Below, piece after piece: positions 33,056 through 40,214 of a stretch of DNA of 64,000 nt. Below the pieces are notes generated by a model that saw only the letters and a program-made list of their open reading frames with translations, was not told the DNA's origin and searched no databases. Within the stretch, counting starts at the first letter, position 1, and the number at the start of each line of letters is the position of its first letter. The DNA comes from CAZBAF01 sp964490245 (GTDB lineage Bacteria; Patescibacteriota; Saccharimonadia; Saccharimonadales; JACDBH01): the NCBI GenBank assembly GCA_964490245.1, contig CAZBAF010000003.1, positions 62,001 through 126,000 on the forward strand, read 5' to 3'. Position numbers and translations under genes: made by a program.

Positions 33056-34033
33056 ATGAATAAAGATAGTAAGCCTGTGCCGAATCAGCCGCCCGTTACC
33101 GGCGGGGAGGCCAGCAGGTCTACGCGTATTGCATTTGGTGCCGCGGCCGCTGTGGTGGCGACGGTTTTTGGCGTGCAGGCAGCGCGTTCCGGGGGCGATG
33201 CTCCGGCCCCGTCCCAGGCCGAAAGGGCCGAGGATGCGGCGTTTGCAGGCTCCGTCCCAACTGCCGAGGCACCAGACGCAGCGGTCTATGCAACTTCGAC
33301 CGCTCCATCCACAGTTCCGCCTGCAGTCCCGTCCACGACGGCTCTTCAAGAATCAACCACTACAACCATGCCGGAGCGCATGCTTGCCAACAACGAGATT
33401 CTGCCGCAGCAGCACATGGGCGTTTTATCGGTCACTATCTCTGGTGAAGGGGCGGATCGGCCGGTTATTGAGCACCAGCTGTTCGCAGACAGCCGCAGCA
33501 ACGAACAAATTGCCAATCTCCAACCTGTAGAGCCTGAGGACACCATGTTGCGCAATGGCTTTATGTTGCACCGCGACTCGTACGTGCCGGGGGTGCGTGA
33601 GGTGGTGTACGATGCCAATAATCCCGATCTTAAGTACGCCACGTTGATCGCCGGCCACCGTATGACACTGATTAACTATCCGCATCCGCGGTCGGTGGTG
33701 ATGCGCGATATTGATAAAATCCAAATCAATGATCCGCTGGCGGTGCAGTTGCACGGTGTGCCACCGATGGAGTACCGGGCAGTGGCTAAGGTCAAGATAC
33801 CGTATCCGGACACCGGCGAGTACGAAATCATAGAGTCAATAACCGACAATATCTTTAACCAGGATGCTTTAGGGCAGGGCGCGACGCCTACCGGTGCGCT
33901 GCTGTTGCGCAAAAGTGATAAAGAGTCGATTATTTTGTACGCCTGCGACACCAGCGCAGAGGGCGGTGTTCCAGTCGATCAGAGGTATTCTCCCGACGTG
34001 CGCTATTACGTTGTATACGAGCGCGCCAGTTAA
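33056..34033 (+). CDS. Sortase, class E/F-like
   Basis: 325 residues. One membrane anchor near the N-terminus (IAFGAAAAVVATVFGVQAA, about 24-42), a Pro/Thr-rich stalk (about 50-115), then a sortase fold. The catalytic set is visible: His in ATLIAGHRM (about 204), Cys in IILYACD (about 300) and Arg near the end (DVRYYVVYER). Sortases cut LPxTG-type proteins and link them to the envelope. A protein with an LPRTG signal is encoded 1.4 kb downstream and is the likely substrate. Confidence 0.85.
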   Translation: MNKDSKPVPNQPPVTGGEASRSTRIAFGAAAAVVATVFGVQAARSGGDAPAPSQAERAEDAAFAGSVPTAEAPDAAVYATSTAPSTVPPAVPSTTALQESTTTTMPERMLANNEILPQQHMGVLSVTISGEGADRPVIEHQLFADSRSNEQIANLQPVEPEDTMLRNGFMLHRDSYVPGVREVVYDANNPDLKYATLIAGHRMTLINYPHPRSVVMRDIDKIQINDPLAVQLHGVPPMEYRAVAKVKIPYPDTGEYEIIESITDNIFNQDALGQGATPTGALLLRKSDKESIILYACDTSAEGGVPVDQRYSPDVRYYVVYERAS

Positions 34034-34062
34034 TTGACAGGTACGCCAGCGCGGGTTATAGT
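34034..34062 (+). promoter_or_regulatory. Promoter of unit 1 (surface-gene cassette)
   Basis: TTGACA (34034-34039) and TATAGT (34057-34062), spacer 17. The motif ACATGTCAGATTGC starts 75 bases after the last base of the -10, the same distance as in unit 2. Confidence 0.75.
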
Positions 34063-34136
34063 GGGCCTGCGACTATGCGCTGGAGCGGGGTGGCAGAGTC
34101 TGTTTCTTGATTCGCTCGCGCGTGGCTTGCACATTG

Positions 34137-34150
34137 ACATGTCAGATTGC
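34137..34150 (+). repeat. Inverted motif, left end of unit 1
   Basis: ACATGTCAGATTGC. Its 13-base core ACATGTCAGATTG occurs four times in 34-37 kb in orientations + - + -, bounding two units with one gene each. Confidence 0.9.
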
Positions 34151-34152
34151 GG

Positions 34153-34182
34153 CACTCCTTTTAAAGGGGTGTTTTTGTTTTT
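34153..34182 (+). terminator. Terminator in the leader of unit 1
   Basis: CACTCCTT/AAGGGGTG with a TTA loop, then TTTTTGTTTTT. It lies between the promoter at 34034 and the gene at 34307. It would end a short RNA of about 113 bases, or act as an attenuator. Confidence 0.8.
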
Positions 34183-34306
34183 GGTAACAGTGGTTTTAAA
34201 AGTGTGGGGTATGGATTCCAGCGTCCGTGGTTTGGCTACGGACTTTGTTTCCATATCCCACGACGGGGATGTGGTGGCCAGGCGGCCATCGAGCAAGGAG
34301 GGATCC

Positions 34307-34969
34307 TTGAGGAGACGAACACTACTGAGCACCAGCTTGGCTGGTGCAACCCTGCTGGGCGCTGGCGCCTTTGCGGGTGCTGGCGGTCCGGACGGTGGGC
34401 AGGTGCTTGCTGTCGGCTCCGCTGCCAGCGAGGGCTGTGTGCCGGATGAGGAGGTGAAGCTCGTCATCAACGGACGTGCGGTTCGCCTCAATGGTGAGCC
34501 CTGCAGCGATGATGTGTCGGTGAGCGTGTATGCTTATCGGCATCCGCCAGCGCGGTTCCCGCAGGACCGCGTGTCCACCGGGGCGCGGCAGGCATCGTTG
34601 CCCGAGTGCGGGCCCTGGCAGGCTGACGCCCACAAGGGTGAAGCGCCTCCTGAGCTCACGGGCAACACCTTCGGGCCGCGCGGCGACCTGCTGGACTACA
34701 GGCACGGCGATTCGGGCGAGTGTCCGGATCCGACCACGACCACAACGGTACCGCCGGAAACGACCACTACGGTCGCGACCACGGTGCCCGAGTCCACCAC
34801 CACGGTCCCGCCTACTACGGCACCGCCGGTCGTGACCACGACCCCAGCACCGCCCGAGGAGCCGGATCCGACCACCACCACGACCGCGGCACCGCCCACC
34901 ACGGCACGCCCGCGTCCGCCGGTCACTCCGGCCCCGCCGCCCGCGACGGCGCCGGCACTCACCAAGTAG
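34307..34969 (+). CDS. Secreted Thr/Pro-rich protein (unit 1)
   Basis: 220 residues from TTG 34307, chosen because AAGGAGG (34295-34301) lies five bases upstream. The N-terminus MRRRTLLSTSLAGATLLGAG is a twin-arginine-like or Sec signal. Residues 35-140 are a small domain with several Cys; residues 141-220 are repeats of TTTT, VPPT and APP, a cell-wall-spanning type of linker. No sorting signal or anchor follows. GC content and C-ending codons are clearly higher than in the flanking genes. Function unknown. Confidence 0.7.
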   Translation: MRRRTLLSTSLAGATLLGAGAFAGAGGPDGGQVLAVGSAASEGCVPDEEVKLVINGRAVRLNGEPCSDDVSVSVYAYRHPPARFPQDRVSTGARQASLPECGPWQADAHKGEAPPELTGNTFGPRGDLLDYRHGDSGECPDPTTTTTVPPETTTTVATTVPESTTTVPPTTAPPVVTTTPAPPEEPDPTTTTTAAPPTTARPRPPVTPAPPPATAPALTK

Positions 34970-35134
34970 GGGTAGGGGAGTGAGCAGCTGCTCGCGCATG
35001 ATGTGTCATGCGTGTCTCAGACGAGACGCTCCCCAGCCTCTATCTTTTGGCTGCACTGCCTAAAGGCAACCCAATCTGACATGTCGCACACCTCGTAACA
35101 GAGGCAGCAGACAGTCTGAATCCTTATTATAATA
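34970..35134 (+). other. 3' region of unit 1 with hairpins
   Basis: GAGCAGCTGCTC, GCATGA-TGTG-TCATGC and GTCTC-AGAC-GAGAC lie in a row from about 34979, followed by the right motif at 35072. No gene is seen. Confidence 0.5.
35072..35084 (-). repeat. Inverted motif, right end of unit 1
   Basis: CAATCTGACATGT, the reverse complement of the motif at 34137. Confidence 0.9.
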
Positions 35135-35163
35135 TTGACAAAATAACAAAAATAAGCTAAAAT
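35135..35163 (+). promoter_or_regulatory. Promoter of unit 2 (surface-gene cassette)
   Basis: TTGACA (35135-35140) and TAAAAT (35158-35163), spacer 17. The motif ACATGTCAGATTGC begins 75 bases after the -10. Confidence 0.85.
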
Positions 35164-35169
35164 ACAATA

Positions 35170-35404
35170 CAATCCTCCACCATGAGGTGCTTGAGCGGTT
35201 TTGTCCATTCGCACCGGTGCCGAGGATTGCATTATTAACATGTCAGATTGCTAAAAAACCTTAACGGGATGCGTTGTAAGTGCTTGAGAGGCCATACTGG
35301 TCAACGAGCGTTCATACCGCATTCCGTTGGGGAATCGGAGGCTTTTAGCCTAGAGTAGCCTATACCCAAACCTACATCCGTCACTAGCCCTAAAGGGGAG
35401 TGTC
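35170..35404 (+). ncRNA. Structured leader of unit 2
   Basis: CAATCCTC (35170-35177) pairs with GAGGATTG (35222-35229), with GGTGC/GCACC inside. Further on, CGGGATGCG pairs with CGCATTCCG (about 35265-35325). Pieces before the motif resemble the unit 1 leader (GAGCGG, ATTCGC, TTGCA), so the two leaders are probably homologous. Confidence 0.55.
35238..35251 (+). repeat. Inverted motif, left end of unit 2
   Basis: ACATGTCAGATTGC, identical to the copy at 34137. Confidence 0.9.
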
Positions 35405-36829
35405 TTGAACCAGAAAAAGGCAAGGCAAATTGTCACCTACGTTGCAGTCGCGACGATGGTGGTGTGCACGCTCATCGCTGTCATTGCCTCTGGGGCGGTT
35501 GCCCTGGAGAAAGAGGGCATGGGTCCGGACTTCCGGGTGTCGCTCGCTGCGCAAGCGGTGTGCGACCAGGGTGTGGCCGGCGTCTCGGCTGCATACGATG
35601 TCATCGTGTCCGGCGACAATGCCCCCGAGCTCGAGGTGTACCTCGAGGTGGGCGGCATGCCGCTGTCCTATATGGAGGATGAGGACAAGTACTTCATCTT
35701 CTTCAAGCGGCATGTGCTGCCGGCGGGTGTGGCGACCATCCACTACCGCGAGTCGAATGCTGGGGTGTGGAGTCAGTACTCCGCGCCCTACGACGGCATC
35801 GACTGCACGCAGCCGCACGGCGTGGAGATTGACCTCCAAGTGTCGGCGTACTCCGAGTGTGTCGGCGACAAGGTCACCGTCACGGCGGTGTATTCCATCG
35901 GTGCTGGTGGCAGAATGCCCGATTTCGTCGTCACGGCGAGTGTTGGGCAGAGCCACCCCATGACCGAGGTCGAGGACGGGAAGTTCTACTACGTCTTCGA
36001 CGGGAGCGACATCCTCCCCGGGCGGGTGAACTTCTACTACGGGTTCGGCGAGAATCTGGAGTGGAAGGACACTGGCTTCGAGGCGCAAAATTGCACCGAG
36101 CAGCCGCCCGCCACGGTGCCGGAGACTCCCGACTGTGGCGTGCAGGCGACCAAGAACATTGACGGCATTTCGCTGTCCGTCGAGTTCACTGTGCCGGAGG
36201 ACTGCCAGCATGAAATGACGCTGGCGGCACATCCGTGTACGGTTGTGTCATGCAGGCCGTACAGCACCCAAGCGGCGCCCGTCTACGCGACCGACACGTT
36301 CGGTCCGGGGCGCCACCTGATGGTGGTGGAGCTGCCGTGCGGACACTCCCAGTGGGAGCTCGTTTACGGTCAGGCCATCTCTGACCTGACCCAGGAGCTG
36401 TACGGTGACCGCAAGGTCATCCACGGCTTCTACACCCGCACAGAGGGGTGTGACGAGCCGCCCACGACTACGGTCCCGCCCACGACGGTGGCACCCACCA
36501 CGACGGCACCGCCCACGCCCACCACCCCGGCACCGCCGGAAACGACCATTCCGGTCGCGACCACGGTGCCTGAGACCACGGTCCCGTCCACCACGGTGGA
36601 GGTCACCACTACGACGACGCCTGAGGTGTCGTCGACTACGGTGACCCCGACCACGGAAGCTCCGTCGCCCAGTCATGGGATGACCGAGCTGCCCCGGACG
36701 GGTCCGGACGAAGAGCGAGAGCACTTCTGGCTCATGGTAGGCATAGGCGCGATCGTCGGAGCCCTGATTGGCGTTGCTATGCTGGTCTGGCAGTGGCGCC
36801 ATCCGTCCCAGCCCAAGATGGGGGAGTAG
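35405..36829 (+). CDS. Cell-surface protein with LPRTG sorting signal (unit 2)
   Basis: 474 residues from TTG 35405, four bases after AAAGGGGAG. A signal/anchor segment (IVTYVAVATMVVCTLIAVIA, about 8-27) is followed by two related domains (about 40-140 and 145-230, each with Cys and MxEVEDG/YMEDEDKYF-like segments), a third Cys-rich domain, a Thr/Pro repeat stalk (about 350-415), and the sorting signal ELPRTG, a hydrophobic helix and a charged tail. It is the probable substrate of the sortase at 33056. High GC and C-ending codons set it apart from neighbours. Confidence 0.8.
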   Translation: MNQKKARQIVTYVAVATMVVCTLIAVIASGAVALEKEGMGPDFRVSLAAQAVCDQGVAGVSAAYDVIVSGDNAPELEVYLEVGGMPLSYMEDEDKYFIFFKRHVLPAGVATIHYRESNAGVWSQYSAPYDGIDCTQPHGVEIDLQVSAYSECVGDKVTVTAVYSIGAGGRMPDFVVTASVGQSHPMTEVEDGKFYYVFDGSDILPGRVNFYYGFGENLEWKDTGFEAQNCTEQPPATVPETPDCGVQATKNIDGISLSVEFTVPEDCQHEMTLAAHPCTVVSCRPYSTQAAPVYATDTFGPGRHLMVVELPCGHSQWELVYGQAISDLTQELYGDRKVIHGFYTRTEGCDEPPTTTVPPTTVAPTTTAPPTPTTPAPPETTIPVATTVPETTVPSTTVEVTTTTTPEVSSTTVTPTTEAPSPSHGMTELPRTGPDEEREHFWLMVGIGAIVGALIGVAMLVWQWRHPSQPKMGE

Positions 36830-37105
36830 GCCAGTGGCCGGGGTCGCGTACGGGCATCTGCCTGTGCAACACCCCGGCCTCTAGCCGCAGCAATCTGACA
36901 TGTTTTACCCCCTACGTATTCGGCGCCGGCAAGCTTGCCGTCTGGTTTGTCCAGTCGCTTGCTCGGCCTCTTGGCTATTTTCGGAGCGGTTCTCTACGGT
37001 ATGCAGGAATTGCTTTTACATCCCGCAGAATCACCCCGAAATTAGCTCAAGTACAGAATCCGTGGACAGGCCGACAGTACCGCCCAAGCGGGTAAAACAA
37101 TAAAA
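36830..37105 (+). other. Region after unit 2, possible gene remnant
   Basis: Directly after the right motif a frame opens (36902-37045) reading LPSGLSSRLLGLLAIFGAVL, then YGMQELLLHPAESPRN and a stop: a hydrophobic helix with a short tail, like the end of an anchored protein. It has no start of its own and may be the 3' remnant of an interrupted surface gene. Confidence 0.35.
36890..36903 (-). repeat. Inverted motif, right end of unit 2
   Basis: GCAATCTGACATGT, the exact reverse complement of the left motif at 35238. Confidence 0.9.
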
Positions 37106-37134
37106 TTGACAAAAGGTAATAAGTAAGATAGAAT
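37106..37134 (+). promoter_or_regulatory. Promoter of the 37254 gene
   Basis: TTGACA (37106-37111) and TAGAAT (37129-37134), spacer 17. The leader of about 110 bases contains AGTGCCT (37159-37165) paired with AGGCACT (37205-37211). Confidence 0.85.
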
Positions 37135-37253
37135 ATTGCCCAATCGTACGCAATATGTAGTGCCTGACCGGTGGGCGAGCACACTAAAAAGTATGGACAA
37201 AGTAAGGCACTTAGAGTATAAATAAAAGTGCGGAATAACAGGGAGCAGACTTG

Positions 37254-38018
37254 ATGTCAGTCGCTATTCCATCGACTCCGGACGAATTCCCCGTCTCTGA
37301 AGGCGGGAGTCAGTTTGAGCCGCATGAAAATCGTAATTCACGTAAGTTTTGGATAGGTGCCGCAGGCGCCGCCGCCTTGACGGCCGCGCTGACGGTCGGG
37401 TCAGTTTTAAATCGAAGCAGCGAAACAGATCATGAGCCTGCCGCAGTGGTCGGCATACGGCCGCCGGCGGAGAGCCTTTCTCCGGCACCTGATACCTCTT
37501 TACAAAGTCATTTATCGTTAGAAGCTCGTCGTAATACTTCCTCTGCAATGGTTGCTGAGGTGCCTGCAGCACCGACGGTAACCGCACCGGCTGAGCAACC
37601 AGTGGATACTGTGGTGATTGAACCTGTTGCGCCTGTACCTGCCGCAGAGTTAGCGGCTCCTCAGGAGGCAGAACCTGTACCGCCGGCTGCTCCTGTTACA
37701 GCGGCCCCGGCCGTGCCCCCGGCGGCCGTCAGGCCGGCTCCGCGCCCTCGCCCGGTTGCAACCACCGTGGCTCCTGCACCAACGCCCGCGACGGTTGTCG
37801 AGACAGCAGCAGACCCTATTAATGAGAGACCGCGCACAGTCAATGATCTTCCTGAAGAAGAAAAAGTATACGCCCCCGAAGTAGCACCTGGCGCAATTGA
37901 TCCCGGCACGGGCCTGCCCAGTGCTGAACTGGTTATGAAAGACGATCCGCCACGAGAGGCCGGAGCTATCGATATTGATAATGACGGCAACCCATTGGCG
38001 GCCAATTTAAACGACTAA
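37254..38018 (+). CDS. Membrane-anchored Pro/Ala-rich protein
   Basis: 254 residues. A cytosolic N-terminus of about 35 residues, one hydrophobic segment (WIGAAGAAALTAALTVGSVL, about 36-55), then a long region of Pro, Ala, Val and Glu (about 60-200) and an acidic C-terminus. GGGAG precedes it; TTG 37251 is five bases and ATG 37254 eight bases further, so either may be used. No domain is recognised. It is the first of a run of four surface genes. Confidence 0.7.
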   Translation: MSVAIPSTPDEFPVSEGGSQFEPHENRNSRKFWIGAAGAAALTAALTVGSVLNRSSETDHEPAAVVGIRPPAESLSPAPDTSLQSHLSLEARRNTSSAMVAEVPAAPTVTAPAEQPVDTVVIEPVAPVPAAELAAPQEAEPVPPAAPVTAAPAVPPAAVRPAPRPRPVATTVAPAPTPATVVETAADPINERPRTVNDLPEEEKVYAPEVAPGAIDPGTGLPSAELVMKDDPPREAGAIDIDNDGNPLAANLND

Positions 38019-38033
38019 TTGAGCAGGAGCGAT

Positions 38034-39680
38034 ATGAGAACACCAGAAAGCGCAACAAGCGAGCAACAAGAACAGAAGAAAGTCTTTCACGGTATAGAGA
38101 TCGGCGTACAGCCGGATGTGGGCGCAATGCATCCAATGGCCCGGGCAATTTATGACAGCTTGCCTGAGGACGGGTTCTTTGGCCGGACAGACGGGGATGT
38201 TCTTAATGTCGTGAACAGTGCAGACGGCGTTGAAGTACTTATTGGTAATATGTCCGAGCAGACAGAAGCAATCCTGGCCGCAGAGGCTGCGCGTACAGGG
38301 GATGCTGCTTCCGAACCTGAGGTCGGGCAAAAAAGTAGAAAAATTGTAGTTGGTATGGGAGTTGCAGCGCTGGGCGCTCCTTTTGCTGTCGTGCCTTCTG
38401 TTGCAGCTGCAGAAGTCAGCGCCTCCACGGTAAGCGCACCGCGTCATTTTACAGAGGGCGTGCGACATGGCGAGGGCGGGGCTACTGATATTGTTTACAC
38501 ACCTGATGGTAACGGTATGGTTGTAGTCTATAGGTCCGGTGAAATTGCCGGCATTGGCGCAACACCTGCAGTTGGCCCCAAGCCGTCACTGCGTGAGGGC
38601 GAAACAGTCAGTACCGTGCGCTGGAAGCTTGATGAAGACAACAACGTTGTGGGCTACTGGTCAATTACGAACAAGGGACGCGCTATTCCGTTTGGTGCTG
38701 CCGAGCGGTTGCCAGATTTTGCTGATGTGCATCTGAATGCGCCAATTGTATCAGCGGATGTAACGCCGAGTCAGCGGGGCTTGTGGTTGCTGGGCGCTGA
38801 CGGTGGTGTCTTTACGACCGGAGATGCCGAGTTTCATGGCTCGACCGGTGATATACAGCTGAACAGTCCGGTCAACGGTATGGTGGCCACCCCGGATGGA
38901 GAAGGCTACTATTTTGTGGCTGGCGACGGCGGCGTATTTACCTTTGGCAATGCTGTCTTTAGGGGTTCGCTGGGCGATGTGCAGCTGAACAAACCGATTG
39001 TCGGCATGGTAGAGTACGGCACGGGCTATTTGCTGTTTGCCGAAGACGGCGGTATCTTTGACTTTTCACCCGACAGGGATTTCTTAGGTTCACTGGGCGG
39101 GGATCCAAGTATTACGCGTAATAATCCCGTAGTACGTGTTGCCGTACAAAAGGACGGCAGGGGATATGCTGCCGTGCTGGCAGACGGCCAGATATATGCA
39201 TGGGGTGACTCTAATGTGGAAGCCGGCGGCGAAAATCCAACGCATCCCGATCCTGGTGAGCAGCCAGAAGAGCCTGGTGCCGACATCGAAGTTATGGAGA
39301 CGGCAGGCCCAAATCCTATCCGCCCAGAGCAAGTAAAGGTTGAGAGCTGCAATGCTCAAGCTATAACCTCCAGCTATTTTATGCAGACGTTTGCAATATC
39401 TGTCAGCGGGCTGCGCCCATCAACGAACCGTCTTTTCACTGACGGAGAAACTTATAGTGCAGAAATATATAGAACGCTTTCTGATGGTACGATCCAGAGC
39501 GGTGTGCTTGTTGCCACGGCTGACATGGATGGAGTAGGTACTTTTCAGACGAACGTGAGGACAGCGACCCAGGCAGAAATGAACATGCTTACATTTGACC
39601 ACATAATTTTTACACGTGACGATGGCAGTGCTACAAAAATTTCTCTGGCAGCACCTTGTGTAGTGAATCCCAGCGCGTAG
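38034..39680 (+). CDS. Surface protein with actinobacterial-type beta-propeller repeats
   Basis: 548 residues. About 100 cytosolic-looking residues, one hydrophobic segment (IVVGMGVAALGAPFAVVPSV, about 104-123), then repeats of about 42-45 residues (GGVFTTGDAEFHGSTGDIQL, GGVFTFGNAVFRGSLGDVQL, GGIFDFSPDRDFLGSLGG) interleaved with LNxPVxGMVxxPDGxGY. This repeat is common in secreted actinobacterial proteins. The C-terminal 130 residues form a separate domain with two Cys. AGGAG precedes ATG 38034. Possibly an adhesin; function unknown. Confidence 0.75.
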   Translation: MRTPESATSEQQEQKKVFHGIEIGVQPDVGAMHPMARAIYDSLPEDGFFGRTDGDVLNVVNSADGVEVLIGNMSEQTEAILAAEAARTGDAASEPEVGQKSRKIVVGMGVAALGAPFAVVPSVAAAEVSASTVSAPRHFTEGVRHGEGGATDIVYTPDGNGMVVVYRSGEIAGIGATPAVGPKPSLREGETVSTVRWKLDEDNNVVGYWSITNKGRAIPFGAAERLPDFADVHLNAPIVSADVTPSQRGLWLLGADGGVFTTGDAEFHGSTGDIQLNSPVNGMVATPDGEGYYFVAGDGGVFTFGNAVFRGSLGDVQLNKPIVGMVEYGTGYLLFAEDGGIFDFSPDRDFLGSLGGDPSITRNNPVVRVAVQKDGRGYAAVLADGQIYAWGDSNVEAGGENPTHPDPGEQPEEPGADIEVMETAGPNPIRPEQVKVESCNAQAITSSYFMQTFAISVSGLRPSTNRLFTDGETYSAEIYRTLSDGTIQSGVLVATADMDGVGTFQTNVRTATQAEMNMLTFDHIIFTRDDGSATKISLAAPCVVNPSA

Positions 39681-39725
39681 AGATTGCTTTTAATCGCGAA
39701 TTTCTTCTGCTAAGATAACCGTATA

Positions 39726-40214
39726 ATGCGTAAGCGGAATGCGGTAGCTTTGATTGGTGGTATCTGTGCCGTTGCTATCTTGGGGACGACAATCTTCTTT
39801 GTCTTAAATCGTGATAATAACGAGTCGTCCCATGACAATGAAACATCTTATGCATGTAGCGATACAGCATTTACTGACCGTTTTATCGGTGAAGAGCTGT
39901 ATACAAGTGTAAATAGCCAAAAACTTGCAGAGTTCGTTCAGGAAGTAAAGGGCTATACGGATTATGACAAAAGCCCGAACTGCATGTATGCGCTTACGAT
40001 GCACGCCATTAATACAGGCGACCATTCGGCGGCTCAAGAGTCCTATGACAAGTTAAAGACAGCTTATGATGCGGCTAAGGGGTATGTTGGGTCACTTGCA
40101 CAGGTGTCTGTACGTGTGCCGGATGAGCTAAAGGACTCTGTAGATTTTCTAGCTAAGCAAGCTGAGAATCTCGAGAAAGGCAAGCTAAATTGGGGGGCGC
40201 CGGTCGAACGATGA
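39726..40214 (+). CDS. Membrane-anchored protein of unknown function
   Basis: 162 residues. One N-terminal hydrophobic segment (AVALIGGICAVAILGTTIFF, about 6-25) without a lipobox, then a helical extracellular domain of about 125 residues with two Cys (YACSD, SPNCMY). Its stop overlaps the start of the next gene by four bases (ATGA), so the two are co-translated. No family recognised. Confidence 0.7.
   Translation: MRKRNAVALIGGICAVAILGTTIFFVLNRDNNESSHDNETSYACSDTAFTDRFIGEELYTSVNSQKLAEFVQEVKGYTDYDKSPNCMYALTMHAINTGDHSAAQESYDKLKTAYDAAKGYVGSLAQVSVRVPDELKDSVDFLAKQAENLEKGKLNWGAPVER

Noticed and set aside
34034..34306. N-terminal extension of the unit 1 protein (frame open from 34034)
   Set aside because: It would be translated through a promoter and a terminator; TTG 34307 has a strong ribosome-binding site and begins a signal peptide.
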